From NCBI GenBank assembly GCA_020091685.1, contig CM034598.1, forward strand, positions 22,817,326 through 22,881,325: a stretch of 64,000 nucleotides of DNA, read 5' to 3'. The notes under the pieces were generated by a model. That model was not told where the DNA came from. It made no database searches and saw nothing but the letters and a program-made list of their open reading frames with translations. A program made the position numbers and the translations under genes. This DNA comes from Lutjanus erythropterus. Lineage: Eukaryota; Chordata; Actinopteri; Lutjaniformes; Lutjanidae. Of the stretch, positions 25,301 to 37,300 are shown one piece after another. Position 1 is the stretch's first letter. Each line of letters starts with the position of its first letter.

Positions 25301-28300
25301 ATCTTGACGTCAAACTAAAAGGTCCTAAAGTCGAGGGAGATGTTGATGTTTCACTTCCAAAGACTGAAGGGGATATAAAAGTTCCAGATGTGGATATTGA
25401 AGGACCACATGTTGACAAAGGAGGATTTAAAATACCGAAATTGAAAACACCATCGTTTGGATTCAAAAGTCCAGATGTGGATATAAACCTTCCCAAAGCA
25501 AATATTGATGTGAAAGCACCTAATGTTGACATTAAAGCACCAGATGTGGACATTGAAAGTCCAAGTGGTAAAATCAAGGGACCGAAATTCAATGTGAATT
25601 TGAGAGGTCCTAAAGTCAAAGGCGACCTGGATGTGTCAGCTCCAAAGATTGAAGGGGAAATAAAAGCACCTGAAGTTGACATCAAACGTCCACAGGTTGA
25701 CAAAATGCCATCATTTGGCTTCAAAGGTCCAAAAGTGGAAGGGCCAGATGTTGACATTGACCTTCCCAAAGCAAACGTTGACGTGAAAGCACCTGATGTT
25801 GACATTAAAGGGCCAGAGGTTGACATTGAAGGACCAGATGCAAAACTCAAAGGACCCAAATTTAAGGTGCCATCCATATCAGGACCCAAAGTTCCAGCTT
25901 GGGATATTAGTCTGAAAGGGCCCAAAGTAAAGGGAGATGTGTCAGTTCCAAAGATTGAGGGAGACATAAAAGGTCCTGAGGTGGATATTGAAGGATTAGA
26001 TGTTGACATTGAGGGACACAAAGGATTTAAAATGCCGAAGTTCAAAATGCCAACCTTTGGAATAAAAGGTCCAAATGTTGAAGGGCCAGAAGTTGATGTC
26101 AGCCTCCCGAAAGCTGATGTTGATATTAAAGCCCCTGAACTGGATATCAAAGGACCAGATGTAGACATTGAGAGTGCCAGTGGTAAAATCAAAGGACCGA
26201 AAATCAGCATGCCAACCATTTCAGGACCAACACTTTCCATGCCAGATGTGGATTTCAAACTCAAAGGTCCCGAAGTCAAAGGTGACCTGGATGTGTCAGC
26301 TCCAAAGATTGAAGGGGATATAAAAGCACCTGATGTTGACATCAAAGGTCCACAGGTTGACATGGAAAGTGCAAAAGGTGGATTTGAAATGCCTAAAATC
26401 AAAATGCCATCATTTGGCTTCAAAGGTCCAAAAGTGGAAGGGCCAGATGTTGACATTAACCTTCCCAAAGCTAACATTGATGTGAAAGTACCTGATGTTG
26501 ACATTAAAGGACCAGAGGTTGACATTGAAGGACTGGATACAAAAATCAAATCACCTAAGGTCAAGATGCCAAGCATAAAAGGACCAAAGATGCCAGATAT
26601 TGATGCCAAGCTAAAAGGTCCTAAAGTTGAGGGAGATGTGGATGTTTCACTTACAAAGATTGAAGGAGATATAAAAGGTCCTGAGGTGGATGTTGAAGGA
26701 CCAGATATCAACATTGAGGGTGGCAAAGGTTTTAAAATGCCAAAAATAAAAATGCCCAAATTTGGCTTGAAAGGTGCAAAGGTGGAAGGTCCAGATGTTG
26801 ATATAAACCTCCCCAAAGCTAACATTGATGTGAAGGCACCTGACGTTGATATTAAACCTCCAGAGATTGACATTGAAGGACCAGATGCAAAAATCAAAGG
26901 ACCCGAGATCAACATACCAAGCATAAAAGGACCAAAGATACCAGATTTTGATGTCAAACTAAAAGGTCCTAAAGTTGGGGGAGATTTGGATGTTTCAATT
27001 CCAAAGATTGAAGGAGATATAAAAAGTCCTGAGATGGATATTGAAGGACCAGATGTTAACGTTGAGGGTGTAAAAGGAGGCTTCAAAATGCCAAAAATGA
27101 AAATGCCTAAATTTGGTTTCAAAGGTCCAAAAGTAGAAGGCCCGGATGTTGATGTAACCCTTCCCAAAGCTAACATTGATGTGAAAGCACCTGATGTTGA
27201 CATCAAACCTCCAGAGATTGACATTGAAGGACCAGAGGCAAAAATCAAAGCACCTAAGGTCAAGATACCAAGCATAAAAGGACCAAAGGTGCCAGATCTT
27301 GATGTCAAACTGAAAGGTCCTAAAGTTGAGGGAGATGTGGATGTTTCACTTCCAAAGATTGAGGGAGATATAAAAAGTCCTGAGATGGACATTGAAGGAC
27401 CAGACATTAACATTGAGGGTGGCAAAGGTTTTAAAATGCCAAAAATAAAAATGCCCAAATTTAGCTTGAAAGGTCCAAAGGTGGAAGGTCCAGATGTTGA
27501 TATAACCCTTCCCAAAGCTAACATTGATGTTAAAGCACCTGATATGGACATTAAAGGACCAGAGGTTGACATTGAAGGACCGGAGGCAAAACTCAAAGGA
27601 CCAAAATTCAACATGCCCACAATTTCAGGACCAAAAATCTCCATGCCAGATGTGGATTTCAATCTGAAGGGCCCCAGAGTCAAAGGTGATGTGGATGTGT
27701 CAGTTCCAAAGATAGAGGGAGACATAAAAACACCTGAAGTTGACATCAAAGGTCCACAGTTTGATATTGAAGCGCCAACGGGTGGATTTGACATGCCTAA
27801 AATCAAAATGCCATCAATATCAGGACCAAAGCTGCCAGAATGGGATATTAATCTGAAAGGGTCCAAAGTAAAGGGAGATGTTGATGTGTCAGCTCCAAAG
27901 ATTGAGGGTGACATAAAAGGTCCCAAGGTTGACATTGAAGGACCAGATGTTGACACTGAAGGCCACAAAGGTGGATTCAAAATGCCGAAATTTAAAATGC
28001 CAACCTTTGGAATTAAAGGTCCAAATGTTGAGGGCCCAGAGGTTGATGTCAACCTCCCGAAAGCTGATATTGAAATTAAAGCCCCTGAACTGGATATCAA
28101 AGGACCAGATGTGGACATTGAAAGTCCAAGTGGGAAAATCAAAGGACCGAAATTCAACATGCCAACCATTTCAGGACCGAAACTCTCCATGCCAGATGTG
28201 GATTTCAATCTCAAAGGTCCCAGAGTTAAAGGTGACCTGGATGTGTCAGTTCCAAGGATTGAAGGAGAAATAAAGGCACCTGAAGTTGACATCAAAGGTC

Positions 28301-31300
28301 CACAGGTTGATATTGAACATCCAAAAGGTGGATTTGAAATGCCTAAAATCAAAATGCCATCATTTGGCTTCAAAGGTCCAAAAGTGGAAGGGCCAGATGT
28401 TGACATAAACCTTCCCAAAGCAAACGTTGATGTGAAAGCACCTGATGTTGACATTAAAGGACCACAGGTTGACATTGAAGGACCGGATGCAAAACTCAAA
28501 GGACCCAAATTCAGCATGCCAAAGATTTCTGGACCAAAACTCTCCATGCCAGATGTGGATTTCCATCTGAAAGGCCCCAGAGTCAAAGGTGATGTGGATA
28601 TGTCAGTTCCAAAGATAGAGGGTGACATAAAAACACCTGAAGTTGACATCAAAGGTCCACAGGTTGATATTGAAGGGCCAAAGGGTGAATTTGAAATGCC
28701 TAAAATCAAAATGCCATCAATATCAGGACCCAAGTTGCCAGATTGGGACATCAACCTGAAAGGGCCCAAAGTAAAAGGAGATGTTGATGTGTCAGTTCCA
28801 AAGATTGAGGGTGACATCAAAGGTCCCAAGGTTGACATTGAAGGACCAGATGTTGATACTGAAGGCAACAAAGGTGGATTCAAAATGCCGAAACTTAAAA
28901 TGCCGTCCTTTGGGATAAAAGGTCCAAACGTTGAAGGGCCAGAAGTTGATGTCAGCCTCCCGAAAGCTGATATTGATATTAAAGCCCCTGAACTGGATAT
29001 CAAAGGACCAGATGTAGACATTGAGGGTCCAAGTGGTAAGATCAAGGGACCCAAATTCAACATGCCCACCATTTCAGGGACCAAAACTCTCCATGCCAGA
29101 TGTGGATTTCAATCTCAAAGGTCCCAGAGTTAAAGGTGACCTGGATGTGTCAACTCCAAAGATTGAAGGGGATATAAAGCACCTGAAGTTGACATCAAAG
29201 GTCCAGAATTTGATGTCAAAGGACCAAAGGTGGACTTGAAATGCCTAAAATCAAAATGCCATCATTTGGCTTTAAAGGTCCTAAGGTAGAAGGTCCTGTG
29301 TTGACATAAACCTTCCCAAAGCAAACATTGATGTGAAGGCACCTGATGTTGACATTAAAGGACCAGAGGTTGACATTGAAGGACCAGATACAAAACTCAA
29401 AGGACCCAAGTTCAGCATGCCAAAATTTCTGGACCAAACTTTCAATGCCAGATGTGACTTTAATCTGAAAGGCCCCAGAGTCAAAGGTGATGTGGATGTG
29501 TCAGTTCCAAAGATTGAGGGTGAAATAAAAGTCCTAAGGTCGACATTGAAGGGCCAGATGTTGACATTGAAGGCCAAAAAGGAGGATTTAAAATGCCTAA
29601 ATTTAAAATGCCAACCTTTGGAATAAAGGTCCAAATGTTGAGGACCAGAAGTTGATGTCAGCCTCCCAAAGCTGATGTTGATATTAAAGCCCTGGATTGG
29701 ATATCAAAGGACCAGATGTGGACATTGAAAGTCCAAGTGGTAAAATCAAGGGACCGAAATTCAACATGCCAACAATTTCAGGGCCAAAACTGTCCATGCC
29801 AGATGTGGATTTCAATCTCAAAGGTCCCAACATCAAAGGAGACGTTGATGTGTCAGTTCCAAAGATAGAGGAGACATAAAAGCACCTGAAGTTGATATTG
29901 AAGGTCCAGACGTTAATTGAAGGGCCAAAGGGTGGATTTGAATTGCCAAAAATCAAAATGCCATCAATATCAGGACCAAAGCTGCCAGACTGGGACATTA
30001 ACCTGAAAGGACCCAGAGTAAAGGGAGATGTGGATGTGTCAGTTCCAAAGATTGAGGGTGACATAAAAGGTCCCAAGGTCGACATTGAAGGACCAGACGT
30101 TGACATTGAGGGCCAAAAGGGAGGATTCAAAATGCCTAAATTTAAACTGCCATCCTTTGGAATAAAAGGTCCAAATGTTGAAGGACCAGAAGTTGATGTC
30201 AGCCTCCAAAGCTGATATTGATATTAAAGCCCCTGAACTGGATATCAAAGGACCAGATGTAGACATTGAGGGTCCCAGTGGTAAGATCAAGGGACCCAAA
30301 TTCAACATGCCCACCATTTCAGGACCAAAACTCTCCATGCCAGATGTGGATTTTAATCTCAAAGGTCCCAGAGTTAAAGGTGACCTGGATGTGTCAACTC
30401 CAAAGATTGAAGGGGATATAAAAGCACCTGAAGTTGACATCAAAGGTCCAGAATTTGATATCAAAGGACCAAAAGGTGGACTTGAAATGCCTAAAATCAA
30501 AATGCCATCATTTGGCTTTAAAGGTCCTAAGGTAGAAGGTCGATGTTGACATTGACCTTCCCAAAGCAAACATTGATGTGAAGGCACCTGATGTTGACAT
30601 TAAAGGACCAGAGTTTGACATTGAAGGACCAGATGCAAAACTCAAAGGACCCAAAATCAGCATGCCAAAGATTTCTGGGCCGAAACTTTCCATGCCAGAT
30701 GTAGACTTCAACCTGACAGGTCCAAAACTCAAAGGTGATGTGGATGTGTCAGTTCAAAGATTGAAGGTGACATAAAAGGTCCAACGGTTGACATTGAAGG
30801 GCCAGATGTTGACATTGAAGGCCACAAAGCGGATTCAAAATGCGAAATTTAAAATGCCAACCTTTGGAATAAAAGGTCCAAATGTTGAGGGCCGGAAGTT
30901 GATGTAAATCTTCCGAAAGCGGATATTGATATTAAAGCCCTGGACTGGATATCAAAGGACCAGATGTAGACATTGAGAGTCCAAGTGGTAAAATCAAAGG
31001 ACCCAAATTCAACATGCCAACCATTTCAGGGCAAAACTGTCCATGCCAGATGTGGATTTCAATCTAAAAGGTCCCAGAGTTAAAGGTGACCTGGATGTGT
31101 CATCCAAAGATTGAAGGGATTTAAAAGCACCCGATTGACATCAAAGGTCCACAGGTTGATATCAAAGGACCAAAAGGTGGACTTGAAATGCCTAAACTCA
31201 AAATGCCATCATTTGGCTTCAAAGGTCCTAAGGTAGAAGGTCCCGATGTTGACATAAACCTTCCCAAAGCAAACATTGATGTGAAAGCACCTGATGTTGA

Positions 31301-34300
31301 CATTAAAGGACCAGAGGTTGACATTGAAGGACCAGATGCAAAACTCAAAGGACCCAAATTCAGCATGCCAAAGATTTCTGGACCAAACTCTCCATGCCAG
31401 ATGTAGACTTTAATCTGAAAGGCCCCAGAGTCAAAGGGTGATGTGGATGTGTCAGTTCCAAAGATAGAGGAGACATAAAAGCACCTGAATTTGACATCAA
31501 AGGTCCACAGGTTAATTTTGAAGGTCCAAAGGAGGATTTGAAATACCTAAAATCAAAATGCCAACATTTGATATTAAAGGTCCAAAAGTGGAGGGTCCAG
31601 ATGCGGACATAAACCTTCCCAAAGCTAATATTGATGTTAAAGCTCCAGACATTGACATTAAAGTTCCTGATGTTGATATTGAAGGCCCAGACGCAAAAGT
31701 CAAAGGCACAATTCAAGTTGCCATCAATATCAGTACCAAAGTTGCCAGATTTTGATATTGATCTGAAAGGACCCAAGATAAAGGATGATGTCAGTTCCAA
31801 AGATTGAAGGAGACATAAAAACACCAAAATATCTGGACCAAAAATATCATTGCCAGATGTTGACATCAATCTTAAGGGACCCAACTTGAAAGGTGATTTG
31901 AAAGGACGTTCAACTGCCAAAAGCTGAACTTGAGGGACCAGATGTCACACTTGATGTACCTGAAATTGGCACAAAAACAAAATTCAAAATGCCAAAGTTT
32001 GGATTCAAGGCTCCAAAGATAAAGGCTCCAGAAGCTGATGTGAAGATGGTGAAAGGGGATGTCAGTATCAAAGGAAGACTGGTAGCTCTGAAGGTCTTGA
32101 TCTTGACCTGGGATTGACTGGTCCAAAGCTAAAGGATCTAAATTCAAGTTACCAAAATTTGGTTTCAAAGGCACAAAAGTTGAAATGCCAGAAGTCGATG
32201 TTAATCTTCCCAAAGCTGGCATTGAAATCAAAAGTCAGATGTTGACATTGAAGGACCAGATGTTAAAATTGAAAAAACTGACAAAATTAAAGGACCGACT
32301 TCAAAATGCCAACTATCTCAGGTCCAAAACTTTCCATGCCAGATGTGGATTTCAATCTGAAGGGTCCAACAGTCAAAGGAGATATGGATGTGTCAGCTCA
32401 AAGATTGAAGGGGATATAAAGCACCTGAAGTTGACATCAAAGGTCCAGAATTTGATATCAAAGGACCAAAAGGTGGACTTGAAATGCCTAAAATCAAAAT
32501 GCCATCATTTGGATTCAAAGGTCCTAAGGTAGAAGGTCCCGATGTTGACATAAACCTTCCCAAAGCAGAAATTGATGTGAAGGCACCTGATGTTGACATT
32601 AAAGGACCAGATGTTGATATTGAAGGACCAGATGCAAAACTCAAAGGACGAAATTCAGCATGCCAAAACTTTCTGGGCCAAAACTTTCTATGCCAGATGT
32701 GGATTTCAATCTGAAAGGTCCCAACATTAAAGGAGATGTTGATGTGTCAGTCCCAAAGATAGAGGAGACATAAAAGTACCTGAAGTTGACATTGAAGGTC
32801 CAGAGATTGATATTGAAGGGCCAAAGGGTGGATTTGAAATGCCTAAAATCAAAATGCCATCAATATCAGGACCAAAGCTGCCAGAATGGGATATTAATCT
32901 GAAAGGGCCCAGAGTAAAGGGAGATGTGGATGTGTCAGTTCCAAAGATTGAGGGAGACTTAAAAGGCCCTAAGGTTGACATTGAGGACCAGATGTTGACA
33001 TTGAAAGCCACAAAGGAGGATTTAAAATGCCGAAATTTAAAATTCCGTCCTTTGAATGAAAGGTCCAAACATTGAAGGGCCAGAAGTTGATGTCAACCTC
33101 CGAAAGCTGATGTTGACATTAAAGCCCCAGAAATGGATGTCAAAGGACCAGATCTGGACATTGAGAGTCCTAGTGGTAAGATCAAGGGACCCAAATTCAG
33201 CATGCCAAGATTTCTGGACCAAAACTCTCCATGCCAGATGTAGACTTTAATCTGAAAGGTCCCAGAGTCAAAGGTGATGTGGATATGTCAGTTCCAAAGA
33301 TAGAGGTGACATAAAAACACCTGAAGTTGACATCAAAGGTCCAAAGGTTGATATTGAAGGGCCAAAGGGTGAATTTGAAATGCCTAAAATCAAAATGCCA
33401 TCAATATCAGGACCCAAGTTTCAGATTGGGACATCAACCTGAAAGGGCCCAGAGTAAAGGAGATGTTGATGTGTCAGTTCCAAAGATTGAGGTGACATAA
33501 AAGGTCCCAAGGTTGACATTGAAGGACCAGATGTTGACATTGAAGGCCAAAAAGGAGGATTCAAAATGCCCAAATTTAAAATGCCGTCCTTTGGAATAAA
33601 AGGTCCAAATGTTGAGGGAGCAGAAGTTGATGTCAGCCTCCGAAAGCTGATGTTGATATTAAATCACCTGGACTGGATATCAAAGGACCAGATGTGGACA
33701 TTGAGAGTCCTAGTGGTAAAATCAAGGGACCCAAATTCAAGATGCCAACTATCACAGGACCAAATATTTCCATGCCAGACATTGATTTCAATCTCAAAGG
33801 TCCTAGACTCAAAGGAGATGTCGATGTGTCTGCTCCAAAGATAGAGGAGACATACAAACACCTGATGTTGACATCAAAGGTCCAGATGTTGATATTGAAT
33901 TGCCAAAAGGTGGATTTGAAATGCCGAAAATCAAAATGCCATCATTTGGCTTTAAAGGTCCTAAGGTAGAAGGTCCCGATGTTGACATAAACCTTCCCAA
34001 AGCAAACATTGATGTGAAGGCACCTGATGTTGACATTAAAGGACCAGATATTGACATTGAAGCACCAGATGCAAAACTCAAAGGGCCCAAATTCAGCATG
34101 CCAAAGATTTCTGGGCCGAAACTTTCAATGCCAGATGTGGATTTCCATCTGAAAGGTCCAAACCTCAAAGGAGATGTTAATGTGTCAGTTCCAAAGATAG
34201 AGGAGACATAGAAACACCTGAAGTTGATATCGAGCCCAGAGGTTGACATTGAAGGGCCAAAGGGTGGATTTGAATTGCAAAAATCAAAATGCCATCAATA

Positions 34301-37300
34301 TCAGGACCAAAGCTGCCAGACTGGGACATTAACCTGAAAGGGCCCAGAGTAAAGGGAGATGTGGATGTGTCAGCTCCAAAGATTGAGGGAGATATAAAGG
34401 TCCCAAGGTGACATTGAAGGACCAGATGTTGACATTGAAGGCCACAAAGGAGGATTCAAAATGCCCAAATTTAAAATGCCATCCTTTGGAATGAAAGGTC
34501 CACATGTTGAGGCCAGAAGTTGATGTCAACCTCCAAGCTGATATTGATATTAAATCACCTGGACTGGATATCAAAGGACCAGATGTGGACATTGAGAGTC
34601 CTAGTGGTAAGATCAAGGGACCCAAATTCAAGATGCCAACTATTAAGGGACCAAATATTTCCATGCCAGACATTGATTTCAATCTCAAAGGTCATAGACT
34701 CAAAGGAGATATCGATGTGTCTGCTCCAAAGATAGAGGGAGACATAAAAACACCTGAAGCTGATATTCAAGGTCCAGATGTTGATATTGAAGGGCCAAAG
34801 GTGGATTTGAAATGCCTAAAATCAAAATGCCATCAATATCAGGACCAAAGCTGCCAGACTGGGACATTAACCTGAAAGGCCCAGAATGAAGGGAGATGTG
34901 GATGTGTCTGTCCAAAAGATCGAAGGAGACATAAAGGTCCCAAGGTCGACATTGAAGGACCAGATGTTGACATTGAAGGCCACAAAGGATTCAAAATGCC
35001 GAAATTTAAAATGCCAACCTTTGGAATAAAAGGTCCAAATGTTGAAGGGCCAGAAGTTGATGTCAACCTCCCAAAAGCTGATATTGACATTAAAGGCCCT
35101 GAACTGGATATCAAAGGACCAGATGTGGACATTGAGAGTCCTAGTGGTAAGATCAAGGGACCGAAATTCAAGATGCCAACTATCACAGGACCAAATATTT
35201 CCATGCCAGACATTGATTTCCATCTGAAAAGTCCCAAACTCAAAGGAGATGTGGATGTATCTGCTCCAAAGATAGAGAGACATAAAAACACCTGAAGTTG
35301 ACATCAAAGGTCCACAGGTTGATATTGAAGCACCAACGGGTGGATTTGACATGCCTAAAATCAAAATGCCATCAATATCAGGACCAAAGCTGCCAGAATG
35401 GGATATTAATCTGAAAGGGCCCAGAGTAAAGGGAGATGTTGATGTGTCAGTTCCAAAGATTGAGGTGACATAAAAGGTCCCAAGGTTGACATTGAAGGAC
35501 CAGATGTTGACATTGAAGGCCACAGAGGAGGATTTAAAATGCCCAAATTTAAAATGCCATCCTTTGGAATGAAAGGTCCACATGTTGAAGGGCCAGAAGT
35601 CGATGTCAGCCTCCCGAAAGCTGATATTGATATTAAATCCTGGATTGGATATCAAAGGACCAGATGTGGATATTGAGAGTCCTAGTGGTAAGATCAAGGG
35701 ACCCAAATTCAAGATGCCAACTATCACAGGACCAAATATTTCCATGCCAGACATTGATTTCAATCTCAAAGGTCCTAGACTCAAAGGAGATGTCGATGTG
35801 TCTGCTCCAAAGATAGAGGGAGACATACAAACACCTGATGTTGACATCAAAGGTCCAGATGTTGATATTGAATTGCCAAAAGGTGGATTTGAAATGCCGA
35901 AAATCAAAATGCCATCATTTGGCTTCAAAGGTCCTAAGGTAGAAGGTCGATGTTGACATAAACCTTCCCAAAGCAAACATTGATGTGAAGGCACCTGATG
36001 TTGACATTAAAGGACCAGATATTGACATTGAAGCACCAGATGCAAAACTCAGAGGGCCCAAATTCAGCATGCCAAAGATTTCTGGGCAAAACTTTCAATG
36101 CCAGATGGATTTCCATCTGAAAGGTCCAAACCTCAAAGGAGATGTTAATGTGTCAGTTCCAAAGATAGAGGAGACATAGAAACACCTGAAGTTGATATCG
36201 AAGGCCCAGAGGTTGACATTGAAGGGCCAAAGGGTGGATTTGAATTGCCAAAAATCAAAATGCCATCAATATCAGGACCAAAGCTGCCAGACTGGGACAT
36301 TAACCTGAAAGGCCCCAGAGTAAAGGGAGATGTGGATGTGTCAGCTCCAAAGATTGAGGAGATATAAAAGGTCCCAAGGTCGACATTGAAGGACCAGATG
36401 TTGACATTGAAGGCCACAAAGGAGGATTCAAAATGCCCAAATTTAAAATGCCATCCTTTGGAATGAAAGGTCCACATGTTGAGGGGCCAGAAGTTGATGT
36501 CAACCTCCCAAGCTGATATTGATATTAAATCACCTGGACTGGATATCAAAGGACCAGATGTGGACATTGAGAGTCCTAGTGGTAAGATCAAGGGACCCAA
36601 ATTCAAGATGCCAACTATTAAGGGACCAAATATTTCCATGCCAGACATTGATTTCAATCTCAAAGGTCATAGACTCAAAGGAGATATCGATGTGTCTGCT
36701 CCAAAGATAGAGGGAGACATAAAAACACCTGAAGCTGATATTCAAGGTCCAGATGTTGATATTGAAGGGCCAAAGGGTGGATTTGAAATGCCTAAAATCA
36801 AAATGCCATCAATATCAGGACCAAAGCTGCCAGACTGGGACATTAACCTGAAAGGCCCCAGAGTAAAGGGAGATGTGGATGTGTGGCTCCAAAGATTGAG
36901 GGAGATATAAAGGTCCCAAGGTCGACATTGAAGGACCAGATGTTGACATTGAAGGAAACAAAGGAGGATTTAAAATGCGAAATTTAAAATGCCAACCTTC
37001 GAATGAAAGGTCCACATGTTGAAGGGCCAGAAGTTGATGTCAACCTCCAAAGCTGATGTTGATATTAAATCACCTGGACTGGATATCAAAGGACCAGATG
37101 TGGACATTGAGAGTCCTAGTGGTAAAATCAAGGGACCGAAATTCAAGATGCCAACTATCACAGGTCCAAATATTTCCATGCCAGACATTGATTTCAATCT
37201 GAAAGGTCCAAAAGTCAAAGGAGATGTGGATGTGTCAGTTCCAAAGATAGAGAGACATAAAAACACCTGATGTTGATATTCAAGGTCCAGATGTTAACAT

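Noticed and set aside
24690-29084. Reverse-strand open frame of 1,464 codons, and several shorter ones to 41.2 kb
   Set aside because: It is the exact antisense of the ahnak repeats. Sense codons TTA, CTA and TCA are rare in the relevant phase of this repeat, so the reverse strand lacks stops. The implied protein is a monotonous Ser/Gly/Pro repeat with no known family.
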